A stretch of DNA of 64,000 nucleotides from Salinicola endophyticus (GTDB lineage Bacteria > Pseudomonadota > Gammaproteobacteria > Pseudomonadales > Halomonadaceae): contig NZ_PZJO01000002.1 in NCBI RefSeq assembly GCF_003206575.1, forward strand, positions 366,640 to 430,639. The letters run 5' to 3'. This document shows, piece by piece, positions 35,835 to 45,059 of this stretch (positions are counted from its first letter, which is position 1; every line of letters begins with the position of its first letter). Under the pieces are notes generated by a model. The model was not told the origin of the DNA and made no database searches. It saw nothing but the letters and a program-made list of their open reading frames with translations. The position numbers and the translations under genes are program-made.

Positions 35835-37360
35835 GTGCCGGTATCGCTCACACCCTCGGCGCTGTGATGACCACGCTGCTGCTCACCTCGCTGTTCGAGC
35901 TGCTGCTCAAGCCGCGCCCGCGCCCGCTGTGGCAGCGTCCCGCGGCGGTGATCGGCGTGCACGCGGCCACTACGCTGCTGCACTTCACGCTGTGGCTGCT
36001 GATCGTGCAGCGGCCGTGGTTCGCGGTGGTGATCGCCGGTTCGCTGCAGATGGTGATCGTCCAGGTCAACAACACCAAGTCGGCGTCGCTGCGCGAGCCC
36101 TTCCTGTGCCAGGACTTCGAGTACTTCGTCGATGCGGTCAAGCATCCACGTCTCTATATCCCGTTCTTCGGTATCGGCTTGACCATTGCCGCCAGCAGCG
36201 CCGGCGCCCTGGCCATCGCCGCCGGCTTCTGGCTCGAACCCTCACTGTTCGCACGCCCCGATGCCCCCTGGAGCCTGTTCGCCACCCTGGCGCTGAGTGC
36301 CGCCAGCGCGATCGCCCTGTGGCTATGCCTGTCGCGCCTGCCGGCCTGCACGCTCGAGCCCAACCGCGATTTGGTCGAGCTGGGGCTCTACCCCTACCTG
36401 TGGGCCTATGGCAGGCTGCTGCGCCAACCGCTGGCAGCGGGCGGCAACGCTGCGGCCTTCCCCGAACCGGCGACACCGCCCGCCAGCAACACCCTGCCGC
36501 ACCTGGTACTGGTACAGAGCGAGTCGTTCTTCGATCCGCGCACTTGGTACCCCAGCGTACGTATGGAGATTCTGCGCGAGTATGATGCCCTGGGTGATGA
36601 AGCGCTGGCCACGGGTCGTCTCGAGGTCCCCGCCTGGGGTGCCAACACCGTGCGCACCGAGTGTGCGGTGCTCACCGGCCTGACCCCGGAAACCCTTGGC
36701 GGCCACCGCTTCAATCCCTACCATCAGCTGGCGCGGATGCCGGTGCGCAACCTCGCCGGTGCACTCAAGGCACTGGGCTATCGTACGGTCTGCGTACACC
36801 CCTATCCGGCCAGCTTCTATCTGCGCGATCGGGTCTATCCGCAGCTCGGGTTCGACGACTTCATCGATATCACCGCCTTCGACGAGGCCGACCGCGATGG
36901 TCAGTACACCGGCGATCTGGCCCTCGCCGAGAAGGTGCGCGAGCTGCTCGCCGCGGACGCGGGGCAGCCGCTGTTCGTGTTCGTGATCAGCATGGAGAAC
37001 CATGGCCCGCTGCATCTGGAGACGCCCGACCCCAGGGTGGCCGCCGACTGGATCGAGGGCGAGCTGCCTGCCGGTTACGGTGATCTCGCGGTCTATCTGC
37101 GCCACCTCAACAACTGCGACAAGATGCTCGCGCGTCTCAGGGAGCTCCTGACGACAGCCGACAGGCCCGGCATGCTGGCGTTCTACGGCGATCACGTACC
37201 GATCATGCCGGGGGTCTATGCCGATCACGGCGAGCCGGATGGTTTGACGAACTATTTCATCTGGCAGACCGACGCCGGGCCAAGCGATAAGATGCGCATG
37301 ACACTCTCAGCGGATAAGCTGGGCACCACCATTTACCAGACCATCATCGAGCGCACGTAA
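35831..37360 (+). CDS. LTA-synthase-like phosphotransferase/sulfatase-fold membrane enzyme
   Basis: A 509-residue membrane protein. About four N-terminal hydrophobic segments (roughly residues 5-25, 35-60, 110-130 and 150-180) precede an extracytoplasmic alkaline-phosphatase-superfamily domain. LtaS-like catalytic elements are visible: a metal-binding Glu in VQSESFFDPR, the nucleophile Thr in WGANTVRTECAVLTG, a His in SMENHGPLH and the Asp-His of FYGDHVPIMPG. LtaS transfers glycerol-phosphate from phosphatidylglycerol; MdoB/OpgB-type enzymes do so onto glycans. In this operon the likeliest acceptor is the new lipid, which would give the Kdo linker a glycerol-phosphate head. This is inference. 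The start at 35831 overlaps the SDR stop. 229 bases with two short hairpins separate it from the PKS. Confidence 0.78.
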   Translation: MSAGIAHTLGAVMTTLLLTSLFELLLKPRPRPLWQRPAAVIGVHAATTLLHFTLWLLIVQRPWFAVVIAGSLQMVIVQVNNTKSASLREPFLCQDFEYFVDAVKHPRLYIPFFGIGLTIAASSAGALAIAAGFWLEPSLFARPDAPWSLFATLALSAASAIALWLCLSRLPACTLEPNRDLVELGLYPYLWAYGRLLRQPLAAGGNAAAFPEPATPPASNTLPHLVLVQSESFFDPRTWYPSVRMEILREYDALGDEALATGRLEVPAWGANTVRTECAVLTGLTPETLGGHRFNPYHQLARMPVRNLAGALKALGYRTVCVHPYPASFYLRDRVYPQLGFDDFIDITAFDEADRDGQYTGDLALAEKVRELLAADAGQPLFVFVISMENHGPLHLETPDPRVAADWIEGELPAGYGDLAVYLRHLNNCDKMLARLRELLTTADRPGMLAFYGDHVPIMPGVYADHGEPDGLTNYFIWQTDAGPSDKMRMTLSADKLGTTIYQTIIERT

Positions 37361-37589
37361 GCAGGCAATCGACGGGCAAGCATGGCGGCGAGACGCCTGA
37401 GCACGTGCACAGGCCGTGAACGTACCAGGCGATGTCGACGCCACGTGGGCGCAGCGCTGCGCCAAGGACCTGGATGCCCCAAGGGACGCTGTCTCCGCCT
37501 ATCGCACACACGGCGATAGCGCAAACAGCGCCCCGGCGATGACGCAACAATAGCAAGGCGTAGCCCAGGCTACGGAGAAAGGAGTCCCA

Positions 37590-40500
37590 ATGACCCAACG
37601 CGTTGCCATCATCGGCGCGGCTCATCGTTTCCCGAGCGCCCCGACTTCAGAACGTTTCTGGCAAGCGCTCAAGAGCGGCGAAGACCTGGTCACCACGGTC
37701 GCCGCGGACCGCTGGGACCATGAGGTCTATCGCCACCCCGACAAGCACCATCCCGGCACCAGCTATACTTTTGCCGCCGGCAGTCTGGGCGACATTTCCG
37801 GCTTCGATGCGGCTTTCTTCGGCATCTCCCCGCGCGAGGCGGCGCAAATGGACCCGCAGCAGCGCCTGCTGCTGGAGATGACCTGGGAAGCGATGGAGGA
37901 TGCCGGCATCCCCCCGCAGCGCCTGCGTGGCAGTCAGTGCGGAGTGTTCATGGGCGTCGCCAGTCTCGACTACTCCTATCGCATGGCCGACGACATGTCG
38001 GCGATCGATACCTCCACCGCCACCGGCAATACTTCGAGCATCGCCTCCAACCGCATCTCCTATCTGTTCGACCTCCACGGGCCGAGCATGTCGATGGATA
38101 CCGCGTGCTCGTCGTCGCTGGTCGCTTTCCACCAGGCGTGCCAGTCGATCCGCAGCGGCGAAACCGAGATGGCCCTGGCCGGCGGGATCAGCCTGCACCT
38201 GCACCCGTTCGGCTTCATCATCTTCTCCAAGGCGAGTATGCTCTCGCCCACCGGGCGCTGCCAGGTGTTCGACGCCGACGGCGATGGCTACGTGCGCTCC
38301 GAGGGCGGCGGCGTCTTCCTGCTCAAGGATTATGACAAGGCGGTAGCCGACGGCGATCGCATCCTCGCCGTGGTCGCTGGCAGCGGGGTCAATACCGACG
38401 GCTACAAGAAAGGCCTGACCGTGCCCAATGCCGACGCCCAGGTGGCACTGATGCGTCAGACCCTGGCGCGCGCCGGCCTCACCCCGGACGATATCGACTA
38501 CCTCGAAGCCCACGGCACCGGCACCGCGGTCGGCGACCCGCTGGAAACCCGCGCCATCGGTGCAGCGATCGGCCAGCAGCGACGCCAGCCGCTGCCCATC
38601 GGCTCGGTCAAGTCGAACCTCGGCCACCTGGAGACCGCCTCGGGGGTCGCCGGCCTGGCCAAGGCGATCTACGCCCTGCGCGAGCGCGAGGTTCCGGCGA
38701 CCATCGGTATCCGCAAGGTCAACCCGCGCATCGATCTCGACGGCTGGAATCTGGAGATCGTCGACAAACCCCGCCGCCTCAAGGCCGAAGGCACACTGAC
38801 CATCGGCGTCAACTCGTTCGGCTTCGGTGGCGCCAATGCCCATGTGCTGCTGCAGTCGGCACCGGCGATGGCGCAGCCCGCGGCCGCTGATGCCGACCGC
38901 CAGCTACCGCTGTGCCTGAGTGCGCGCAGCCCGGAAGCACTGCGCGAATTCTCCAGCCGCCTGAGCGCCACCCTGGCCAGCCACCCCGAAGCCTTCTACG
39001 ACACCGCCTATAGCCTGGCTTTCCGCCGCGAGGCCCACCCCCACGCCGCGGTGCTGTTCAGCACCAGCGCGGGGGATGCGATCGCGCGCCTGGACGCCCT
39101 GGCCGCCGGCGAGAGCGTCCCCGGCAGCGCCAGCGCCGAGCGTGTCGCCGACGACCACGGCCCGGTGTTCGTGTATACCGGCAACGGCTGTCAATGGGAG
39201 CGCATGGGGCAGACCCTACTGGCGGAGTCGGCGGTATTCGCCGCCGCCATCGACGAAGTGGATGTGCTGTTCCAGCGCCATGCCGACTTCTCCCTGCGCG
39301 ATGAGCTGAACGGCACCAATCAGGCCCGCGATGAGTCGGGAGAAGATCGCCTGGCGCGCACCGAAATCGCCCAGCCGGCGCTGTTCGCGCTGCAGGTGGG
39401 GTTGACCCGGCTGCTGGCCGCCGAGGGCGTGCGCCCGGCGGCGGTCACCGGGCATAGCGTGGGCGAGGTCGCCGCTGCCTGGGCCTGTGGTGCGCTGACG
39501 CTGGAGACCGCGGTCAGCGTGATCTTCCACCGTAGCGCCGGCCAGGGCCGCACCCGCGGCAGCGGCGAGATGAGCGCCGTGGGCCTGGGCGCAGAGGCGA
39601 TGCAGGGCTGGCTCGACGCGCCCGAGTACGCCGAGATCGTGATCGCCGGGGTCAACAGCGCCAAGGGCGTGACCCTGGCCGGCCCGGCCGAAGCGCTGAC
39701 GCGTCTGGAGAGCGCGCTCACCGCCGAGCGTATCTTCGCCAAGCGACTGCCCCTCGACTACGCCTTCCACAGCCCGGCGATGGACCCGATTCGCGCCCCA
39801 TTGATCGACGCCCTTGGCCCCCTTGCCCCGGGCGACGGCGAGCTGCCCTTCTACTCCACCGTCTCCGGCACACGCCTGCCCGGTCGCGAGCTGGGCGCCG
39901 ACTACTGGTGGCGCAACATCCGCGAGCCGGTGCAGTTCGCCCCCGCTATCGACGCCCTGATCACGGCAGGCGCCCGCACCTTCGTCGAGATCGGCGCGCA
40001 GCCGATCCTGCGCCGCTATCTCAGCGACGCCCTCGCCGCCGACGCCCAGCCGGGCTGCGTACTCGGCACCCTGGCCCGCAGCGATGATGGTCTCACTGCC
40101 GTCGAAACCAGCCTCGCCGGCCTGCTCGCCAGCGGCAGCGTGTCACCGCGCCACTGGTTCCCGGTAGTCGGCCGCTTCGTCGACCTGCCCCACTACCCCT
40201 GGCAGCGCGAAAGCTACTGGGTCAGCCCCACCGGCGATACCCAGGGGCTGATGGCGCGCCACTACGAACATCCGCTGCTCGGCTACCGTCTCGCCCGCCA
40301 GGGCTGGGCCTGGGAGAGTCAGCTCGATAGCCGGCGCTTGCCGTGGCTGGCCGACCACCGCGTCGGCGATGCCACCGTGTTCCCGGGGGCCGGTTTCGCC
40401 GAGCTGGCGCTGGCCGCCGCCAGCGCCTGGAAGGCCAGCCCACTGCTCGATATCGAGGCACTCGAGATCCTGAGCCCGCTGCTGCTCGACGCCAGCCACG

Positions 40501-43500
40501 GCAAGAAGCTGCTGCTCGAGCTGCAGGAGGCCGATGGCAGCCTCACCATGCAGACCCGCGAGCCGGCCAGCGACGATGCCTGGACCCTCAACGCCCGCGC
40601 CCGCATCGCCGCCCAGACCCGCGGCCTGCTGTTGAGCCGGCGCAGCGCCGGCTTGCCCCAGCGCGCCCCTGACATCAGCCGCGAACGCCACCTGGCGATG
40701 GCGGCCCACGTCGGGCTCGACTACGGCCCCGGCTTCCAGGCCATCGACGCCATCTGGGTCGAGGATGACCGCGCCCTGGGGCGCATCGACCTGCCGCCAG
40801 CGATAGCCGAGGGGCAGCGCGACTGTCTGCTCGCCCCGGGCATTCTCGACAGCGCCTTCCAACTGTTCATCCCGCTGCTGGCCGATGAGCTCGCCGCCGC
40901 CGGCGGGATGGCCTTCGTGCCGGTGCGTCTGGAGCGGCTGCAGCTGCGTCTCGACGCCGCACCGCCGGCGTGGATGGAGGTCCGCCTCACCAGCCGTGCG
41001 CCCCACTCGCTGTGCGCCGAGGTGGCGCTCTACGCCGCCGACGGCCAGGCCATCGCGGTGGTCGAGGGCGCCCGGTTCAAGGCTGCACGCCTGCGCCACG
41101 CCCCCCAGCACCGGCTGAGCTATCTCGACCACCGCCTGGTGCCGGCACCGCGCGAGGCCGCCAGCCTGCCGCTGGACGACGCCAGCGCCGAGCTCGCCCT
41201 GAGCGAGCTGCAGACGCGCTACCGCGAAGTGACCGGTGGCCGCTACGCAGACGAGGTCGCGCCGCTGCTCGACACCTTGGTCGCGACCTTCCTCGATCAG
41301 GCGCTGCGCCCGCATGCCGATGCCGACGGCCAAATGCCGCAGGCCCGCTTCGACAGCGGCGCGGCCGATCTGCGCCAGCGCCGACAGCGGGTGATCGAGC
41401 TTGCCATGGCCAGTGGCGTGGTCAGTCAGACCGATGCCGGCTGGCAGCTGCGCGAAGCGGAAGAGATCGACGCCGCCACGATCTGGAACCTGCTGATCCG
41501 CGACTACCCCGACTACGCCGCTCTGACCCACAGCGTCGGCCGACTCGGCCTGCACCTGGCCGAGTGGCTCGACGGCCAGCTCGATGCCGAGAGCCTGGGG
41601 CTGGACAGCGCGCGCATGACCCGGCTGATCCAGGCCAGCGTGGGTGAGCGCGGCTGGTTCGCGCTGGCCGACACCTGGCAGGCGCAGTACCAGCTCTCGT
41701 TGCAGCTGCTGCCGCCGCAGCAGCGGCTGATCCTGCTCGAGGCAGCGGCATCGCGGCCGCAGTTGGGTGAACGCCTGCTCCAGGGCATTCCCGGTGACCG
41801 CGCGGCGTTCCGCTTTCTTCCACTGCGCGATAGTGCACGCCAGGAAGCCGAGGCGCTGGCCGAGCAGGATGCGCGTGTCGAGCTGATCGCCACCGACGCG
41901 GCCGATGCGGATATCGGGGCGACGGTCGCGCTGATCACCCTCGACGGCACCCGCGAAGAGACCGCCGCGCTACTGCGCACGCTGCCGCAGCAACTCGACG
42001 AGGAGGCGCAGATCGCGCTGCTGGCCCAGGGCGACAGCGACTGGCGCAGCTTCCTGTCGCTGGCCCTGGCGGACGACACCCTGCCCGCGGCGCTCAATGA
42101 GGTGCGCGAGCAGCTCGAGATGCTCGGCTACCGCGGGATCGCCGAGCATGCCCTGGAGAGCGACCATGGCGGGTTGGTACTGCTGACAGCCCAGCCGCCG
42201 CTGGCCAGCGCCACGCCGGGCGATGATAACGACGAGCGTGCCGAGACCGCACCGGCACACTGGCTGATCCTGGCCGACGCCGCCTCTCAGCCCCTCGCAA
42301 ACGCGCTGGAAGCGCGCCTGAACGCCCTCGAAGAGACGGTCTCGCGGCGCAACGATGGTGAACCGGCGGCACTGCTCGCCGAGGTCGCAGCGACCCAGGT
42401 GGTCGACCTGCGCGGCCTCGGCAGCGACGCCGAAACACGCTGCGTGCTCGCCATGCAGTGGTTGCAGAGTCTCGAAGCCAGTGGCAGTGAGGCGTCACTG
42501 TGGCTGATTACCCAGGGCGTCGGCCCCACCCTGGGCGCGATGGATATCCTGAGCGCCACACCGCCCGAAGACGCGGCCTTGTGGGGCTTCGGCCGCTCCC
42601 TGCAGAACGAGGCCGGCAGCCGCCAGGTGCGGCTGCTCGATCTGCCGCCAAACGCAGCGACCAACGAGGCGCTGCTGGACGCCCTGCTGTTCGAGCTGGA
42701 GATGCCGGATGCCGAGAGCGAGGTCGTGCTCGACGCCGAGGGCGCGCGCTGGGTGCCGCGTCTCGGGCTCGAGCCAGCGCCGGGCAGCGTCAACGAAGCC
42801 GAGCAGCGCGAGATCGGCGCCGGCCACGCGGTCAGCCTGGGCTTCGAGCTGCCCGGTCAGCTGCGCCATCTGCGTTGGCAGCCCCATACGCTGGCCGCGC
42901 CTCAGGCGGGGCAGGTCGAGGTGGCGGTCAAGGCCACCGGGCTCAACTTCCGCGACGTGATGTATGCCCTCGGCCTGCTCTCGGACGAGGCGATCGAGAA
43001 CGGTTTCGCCGGCCCCACCCTGGGGCTGGAGTTCGCCGGTGAAGTGGTGCGGGTCGGCGATGCCGACAGCCCGCTCAAACCCGGCGATGCCGTGGTCGGT
43101 TTCGGCCCGGCGAGCTTCAGCGACCGCCTGATCGCCGATGCCAACGCCGTCGCCGCGATTCCGGCGGAGATCGGCTACGCCGCCGCGGCCACCATCCCCA
43201 CGACCTTTTTCACCGTCTACTACTCGCTCAAGCATCTGGCCCGCCTGCAGCCGGGTGAGCGGTTGCTGATCCACGGTGCCGCCGGCGGCGTGGGCCTGGC
43301 CGCGATCCAGATCGGCCGCTGGCTGGGCGCCGAGATCTACGCCACGGTCGGCTCCGCGGAAAAACGCGACTTCCTGCGCCTGATGGGCGTGGAGCGGCTC
43401 TATGATTCACGCAGCCTGACCTTCGCCGAAGAGATTCTGCACGATCTCTCGGTGGACAACGGCGGTGACGGCCGCGGGGTCGACGTGGTGCTCAACTCGC

Positions 43501-45059
43501 TGGCCGGCGAGGCGATCAACCAGAACCTGCGTGTGCTCAATCCGTTCGGCCGCTTCATCGAACTGGGCAAACGCGACTTCTACGAGAACACCAAGGTCGG
43601 GCTACGTCCGTTCCGTAATAACCTGAGCTATTTCGGGGTCGACTCCGACCAGCTGATGCGCGAGCTGCCGCGCCTGACCGGCGAACTGTTCGGCGAGATG
43701 ATGGCGCTGTTCGCCGACGGCACCCTGGCACCGCTACCCTACACCGCCTTCGGCAGCGATCGGGTGGTCGAGGCCTTCCGCTACATGCAGCAGGCACGCC
43801 AGATCGGCAAGGTGGTGGTCACCTACGAGCGTCCGCCGCAGATCGCACCGACGCCCAGTGACGATCTCACTCTCACCCTGGATGCCGCCGCGACCTACGT
43901 GGTTACCGGCGGGCTGGGCGGTTTCGGCCTCGCCACCGCCGAATGGCTGGCCGCCAAGGGTGCCCGCAAGCTGCTGCTGCTGGGACGCCGCGGCGCCACC
44001 ACCGAAGAGGCCCGGGCCGGCGTGGCACGGCTGCAGGCCGCGGGTGTGAGCGTGCATGCCGAAGCCTGCGACGTGACCGATGCCGAGGCCCTGCGCGCGG
44101 TACTCGACACCGCCCGCGATGCCCTGGGTCCGCTCAAGGGCATCGTGCACGCCGCCACGGTGATCGACGATGGCCTGATCCGCAATCTCGACGCCGAGCG
44201 GGTGCGCCGCGCGATGGCGCCCAAGCTCGACGGTGCGCGCCATCTGGATGCGTTGACCGCGAACGACCCGCTCGATTTTTTCGTGGTCTACTCCTCCGCG
44301 ACCACGCTCTTCGGCAACCCCGGCCAGGCCAGCTATGTGGCCGCCAATCACTGGCTGGAAGCCTTCGGTGCGCAGCGACGCGCCCAGGGTCGCCCCGCCA
44401 CCGTGGTGCGCTGGGGGGCGATCGAGGATGTCGGTTTCCTCGCGCGGCATACCCAGACCCGCGACAGCCTGCAGGAGCGCCTGGGCGGCGAAGCACTGAC
44501 CTCCCGCGATGCCCTCGAGGTGCTCGAGCGCATGCTGGTGGCCAATGTCGCCTCGCTCGGCGTGCTCGAGCTGGAGTGGCGCGCGCTGGCGCGCTTCCTG
44601 CCCACGGCGGAGACGCCGCGCTACCGAGAGATCGCCCGCAGCGCCAGCGACGACGGCAGCAGCGAAGGCGACGAGGACCTGCAGCAGCTGCTGGCAAGTC
44701 TGGAGCCGGAGGCGCTCTACGACACCCTGATCGGGGTCCTCAGCAAGGAACTCGCCAAGATTCTGCTGATCGATGAAGAGAAGATCGACATTCACAAGTC
44801 GGTCTACGACATGGGCTTCGATTCGCTGATGGGGGTCGAGCTGGTCACCGCGCTGGAGTCGCGCCTGGGTATCCAGGTCCCGGTGATGGTGCTCAGCGAG
44901 GCCGGCACCCTGGCCAAGCTGTGCGACTATCTGATGCACAAGCTGCGTGGCGACGGTGGCGACAGCGATAACGAAGACGAATCGATCAGCAGTCTCGCAG
45001 CCCGCCACGGGGTCAGCGAGCTGCAGGATGGGCAAGTCCCCGGAGAGAGCAAACCGTGA
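37590..45059 (+). CDS. Type I highly reducing polyketide synthase (RkpA-like), no thioesterase
   Basis: A 2489-residue single-module iterative-type synthase. KS, residues 1-430: Cys173 in DTACSSS, His in EAHGTGTAVGD and KSNLGHLE. AT, about 520-830: Ser623 in GHSVGE, with YAFHSP near residue 724, which is intermediate between malonyl and methylmalonyl signatures. DH, about 890-1180: His923 in HRVGDATVFP and Asp1087. Then about 550 residues that resemble a methyltransferase without the glycine-rich SAM loop, followed by a structural pseudo-KR. ER, about 1740-2060, with HGAAGGVGLA. KR, about 2090-2290: TGGLGGFG and Tyr2249. ACP: Ser2412 in GFDSLMG. The full reductive loop predicts a saturated fatty-acid-like chain. 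No thioesterase follows; instead the stop overlaps an alpha-oxoamine synthase gene. The start ATG has aaaggag upstream. Confidence 0.92.
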   Translation: MTQRVAIIGAAHRFPSAPTSERFWQALKSGEDLVTTVAADRWDHEVYRHPDKHHPGTSYTFAAGSLGDISGFDAAFFGISPREAAQMDPQQRLLLEMTWEAMEDAGIPPQRLRGSQCGVFMGVASLDYSYRMADDMSAIDTSTATGNTSSIASNRISYLFDLHGPSMSMDTACSSSLVAFHQACQSIRSGETEMALAGGISLHLHPFGFIIFSKASMLSPTGRCQVFDADGDGYVRSEGGGVFLLKDYDKAVADGDRILAVVAGSGVNTDGYKKGLTVPNADAQVALMRQTLARAGLTPDDIDYLEAHGTGTAVGDPLETRAIGAAIGQQRRQPLPIGSVKSNLGHLETASGVAGLAKAIYALREREVPATIGIRKVNPRIDLDGWNLEIVDKPRRLKAEGTLTIGVNSFGFGGANAHVLLQSAPAMAQPAAADADRQLPLCLSARSPEALREFSSRLSATLASHPEAFYDTAYSLAFRREAHPHAAVLFSTSAGDAIARLDALAAGESVPGSASAERVADDHGPVFVYTGNGCQWERMGQTLLAESAVFAAAIDEVDVLFQRHADFSLRDELNGTNQARDESGEDRLARTEIAQPALFALQVGLTRLLAAEGVRPAAVTGHSVGEVAAAWACGALTLETAVSVIFHRSAGQGRTRGSGEMSAVGLGAEAMQGWLDAPEYAEIVIAGVNSAKGVTLAGPAEALTRLESALTAERIFAKRLPLDYAFHSPAMDPIRAPLIDALGPLAPGDGELPFYSTVSGTRLPGRELGADYWWRNIREPVQFAPAIDALITAGARTFVEIGAQPILRRYLSDALAADAQPGCVLGTLARSDDGLTAVETSLAGLLASGSVSPRHWFPVVGRFVDLPHYPWQRESYWVSPTGDTQGLMARHYEHPLLGYRLARQGWAWESQLDSRRLPWLADHRVGDATVFPGAGFAELALAAASAWKASPLLDIEALEILSPLLLDASHGKKLLLELQEADGSLTMQTREPASDDAWTLNARARIAAQTRGLLLSRRSAGLPQRAPDISRERHLAMAAHVGLDYGPGFQAIDAIWVEDDRALGRIDLPPAIAEGQRDCLLAPGILDSAFQLFIPLLADELAAAGGMAFVPVRLERLQLRLDAAPPAWMEVRLTSRAPHSLCAEVALYAADGQAIAVVEGARFKAARLRHAPQHRLSYLDHRLVPAPREAASLPLDDASAELALSELQTRYREVTGGRYADEVAPLLDTLVATFLDQALRPHADADGQMPQARFDSGAADLRQRRQRVIELAMASGVVSQTDAGWQLREAEEIDAATIWNLLIRDYPDYAALTHSVGRLGLHLAEWLDGQLDAESLGLDSARMTRLIQASVGERGWFALADTWQAQYQLSLQLLPPQQRLILLEAAASRPQLGERLLQGIPGDRAAFRFLPLRDSARQEAEALAEQDARVELIATDAADADIGATVALITLDGTREETAALLRTLPQQLDEEAQIALLAQGDSDWRSFLSLALADDTLPAALNEVREQLEMLGYRGIAEHALESDHGGLVLLTAQPPLASATPGDDNDERAETAPAHWLILADAASQPLANALEARLNALEETVSRRNDGEPAALLAEVAATQVVDLRGLGSDAETRCVLAMQWLQSLEASGSEASLWLITQGVGPTLGAMDILSATPPEDAALWGFGRSLQNEAGSRQVRLLDLPPNAATNEALLDALLFELEMPDAESEVVLDAEGARWVPRLGLEPAPGSVNEAEQREIGAGHAVSLGFELPGQLRHLRWQPHTLAAPQAGQVEVAVKATGLNFRDVMYALGLLSDEAIENGFAGPTLGLEFAGEVVRVGDADSPLKPGDAVVGFGPASFSDRLIADANAVAAIPAEIGYAAAATIPTTFFTVYYSLKHLARLQPGERLLIHGAAGGVGLAAIQIGRWLGAEIYATVGSAEKRDFLRLMGVERLYDSRSLTFAEEILHDLSVDNGGDGRGVDVVLNSLAGEAINQNLRVLNPFGRFIELGKRDFYENTKVGLRPFRNNLSYFGVDSDQLMRELPRLTGELFGEMMALFADGTLAPLPYTAFGSDRVVEAFRYMQQARQIGKVVVTYERPPQIAPTPSDDLTLTLDAAATYVVTGGLGGFGLATAEWLAAKGARKLLLLGRRGATTEEARAGVARLQAAGVSVHAEACDVTDAEALRAVLDTARDALGPLKGIVHAATVIDDGLIRNLDAERVRRAMAPKLDGARHLDALTANDPLDFFVVYSSATTLFGNPGQASYVAANHWLEAFGAQRRAQGRPATVVRWGAIEDVGFLARHTQTRDSLQERLGGEALTSRDALEVLERMLVANVASLGVLELEWRALARFLPTAETPRYREIARSASDDGSSEGDEDLQQLLASLEPEALYDTLIGVLSKELAKILLIDEEKIDIHKSVYDMGFDSLMGVELVTALESRLGIQVPVMVLSEAGTLAKLCDYLMHKLRGDGGDSDNEDESISSLAARHGVSELQDGQVPGESKP

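Noticed and set aside
40143-45035. Long minus-strand frames inside the PKS
   Set aside because: The PKS reads without interruption across this region with all expected catalytic motifs.
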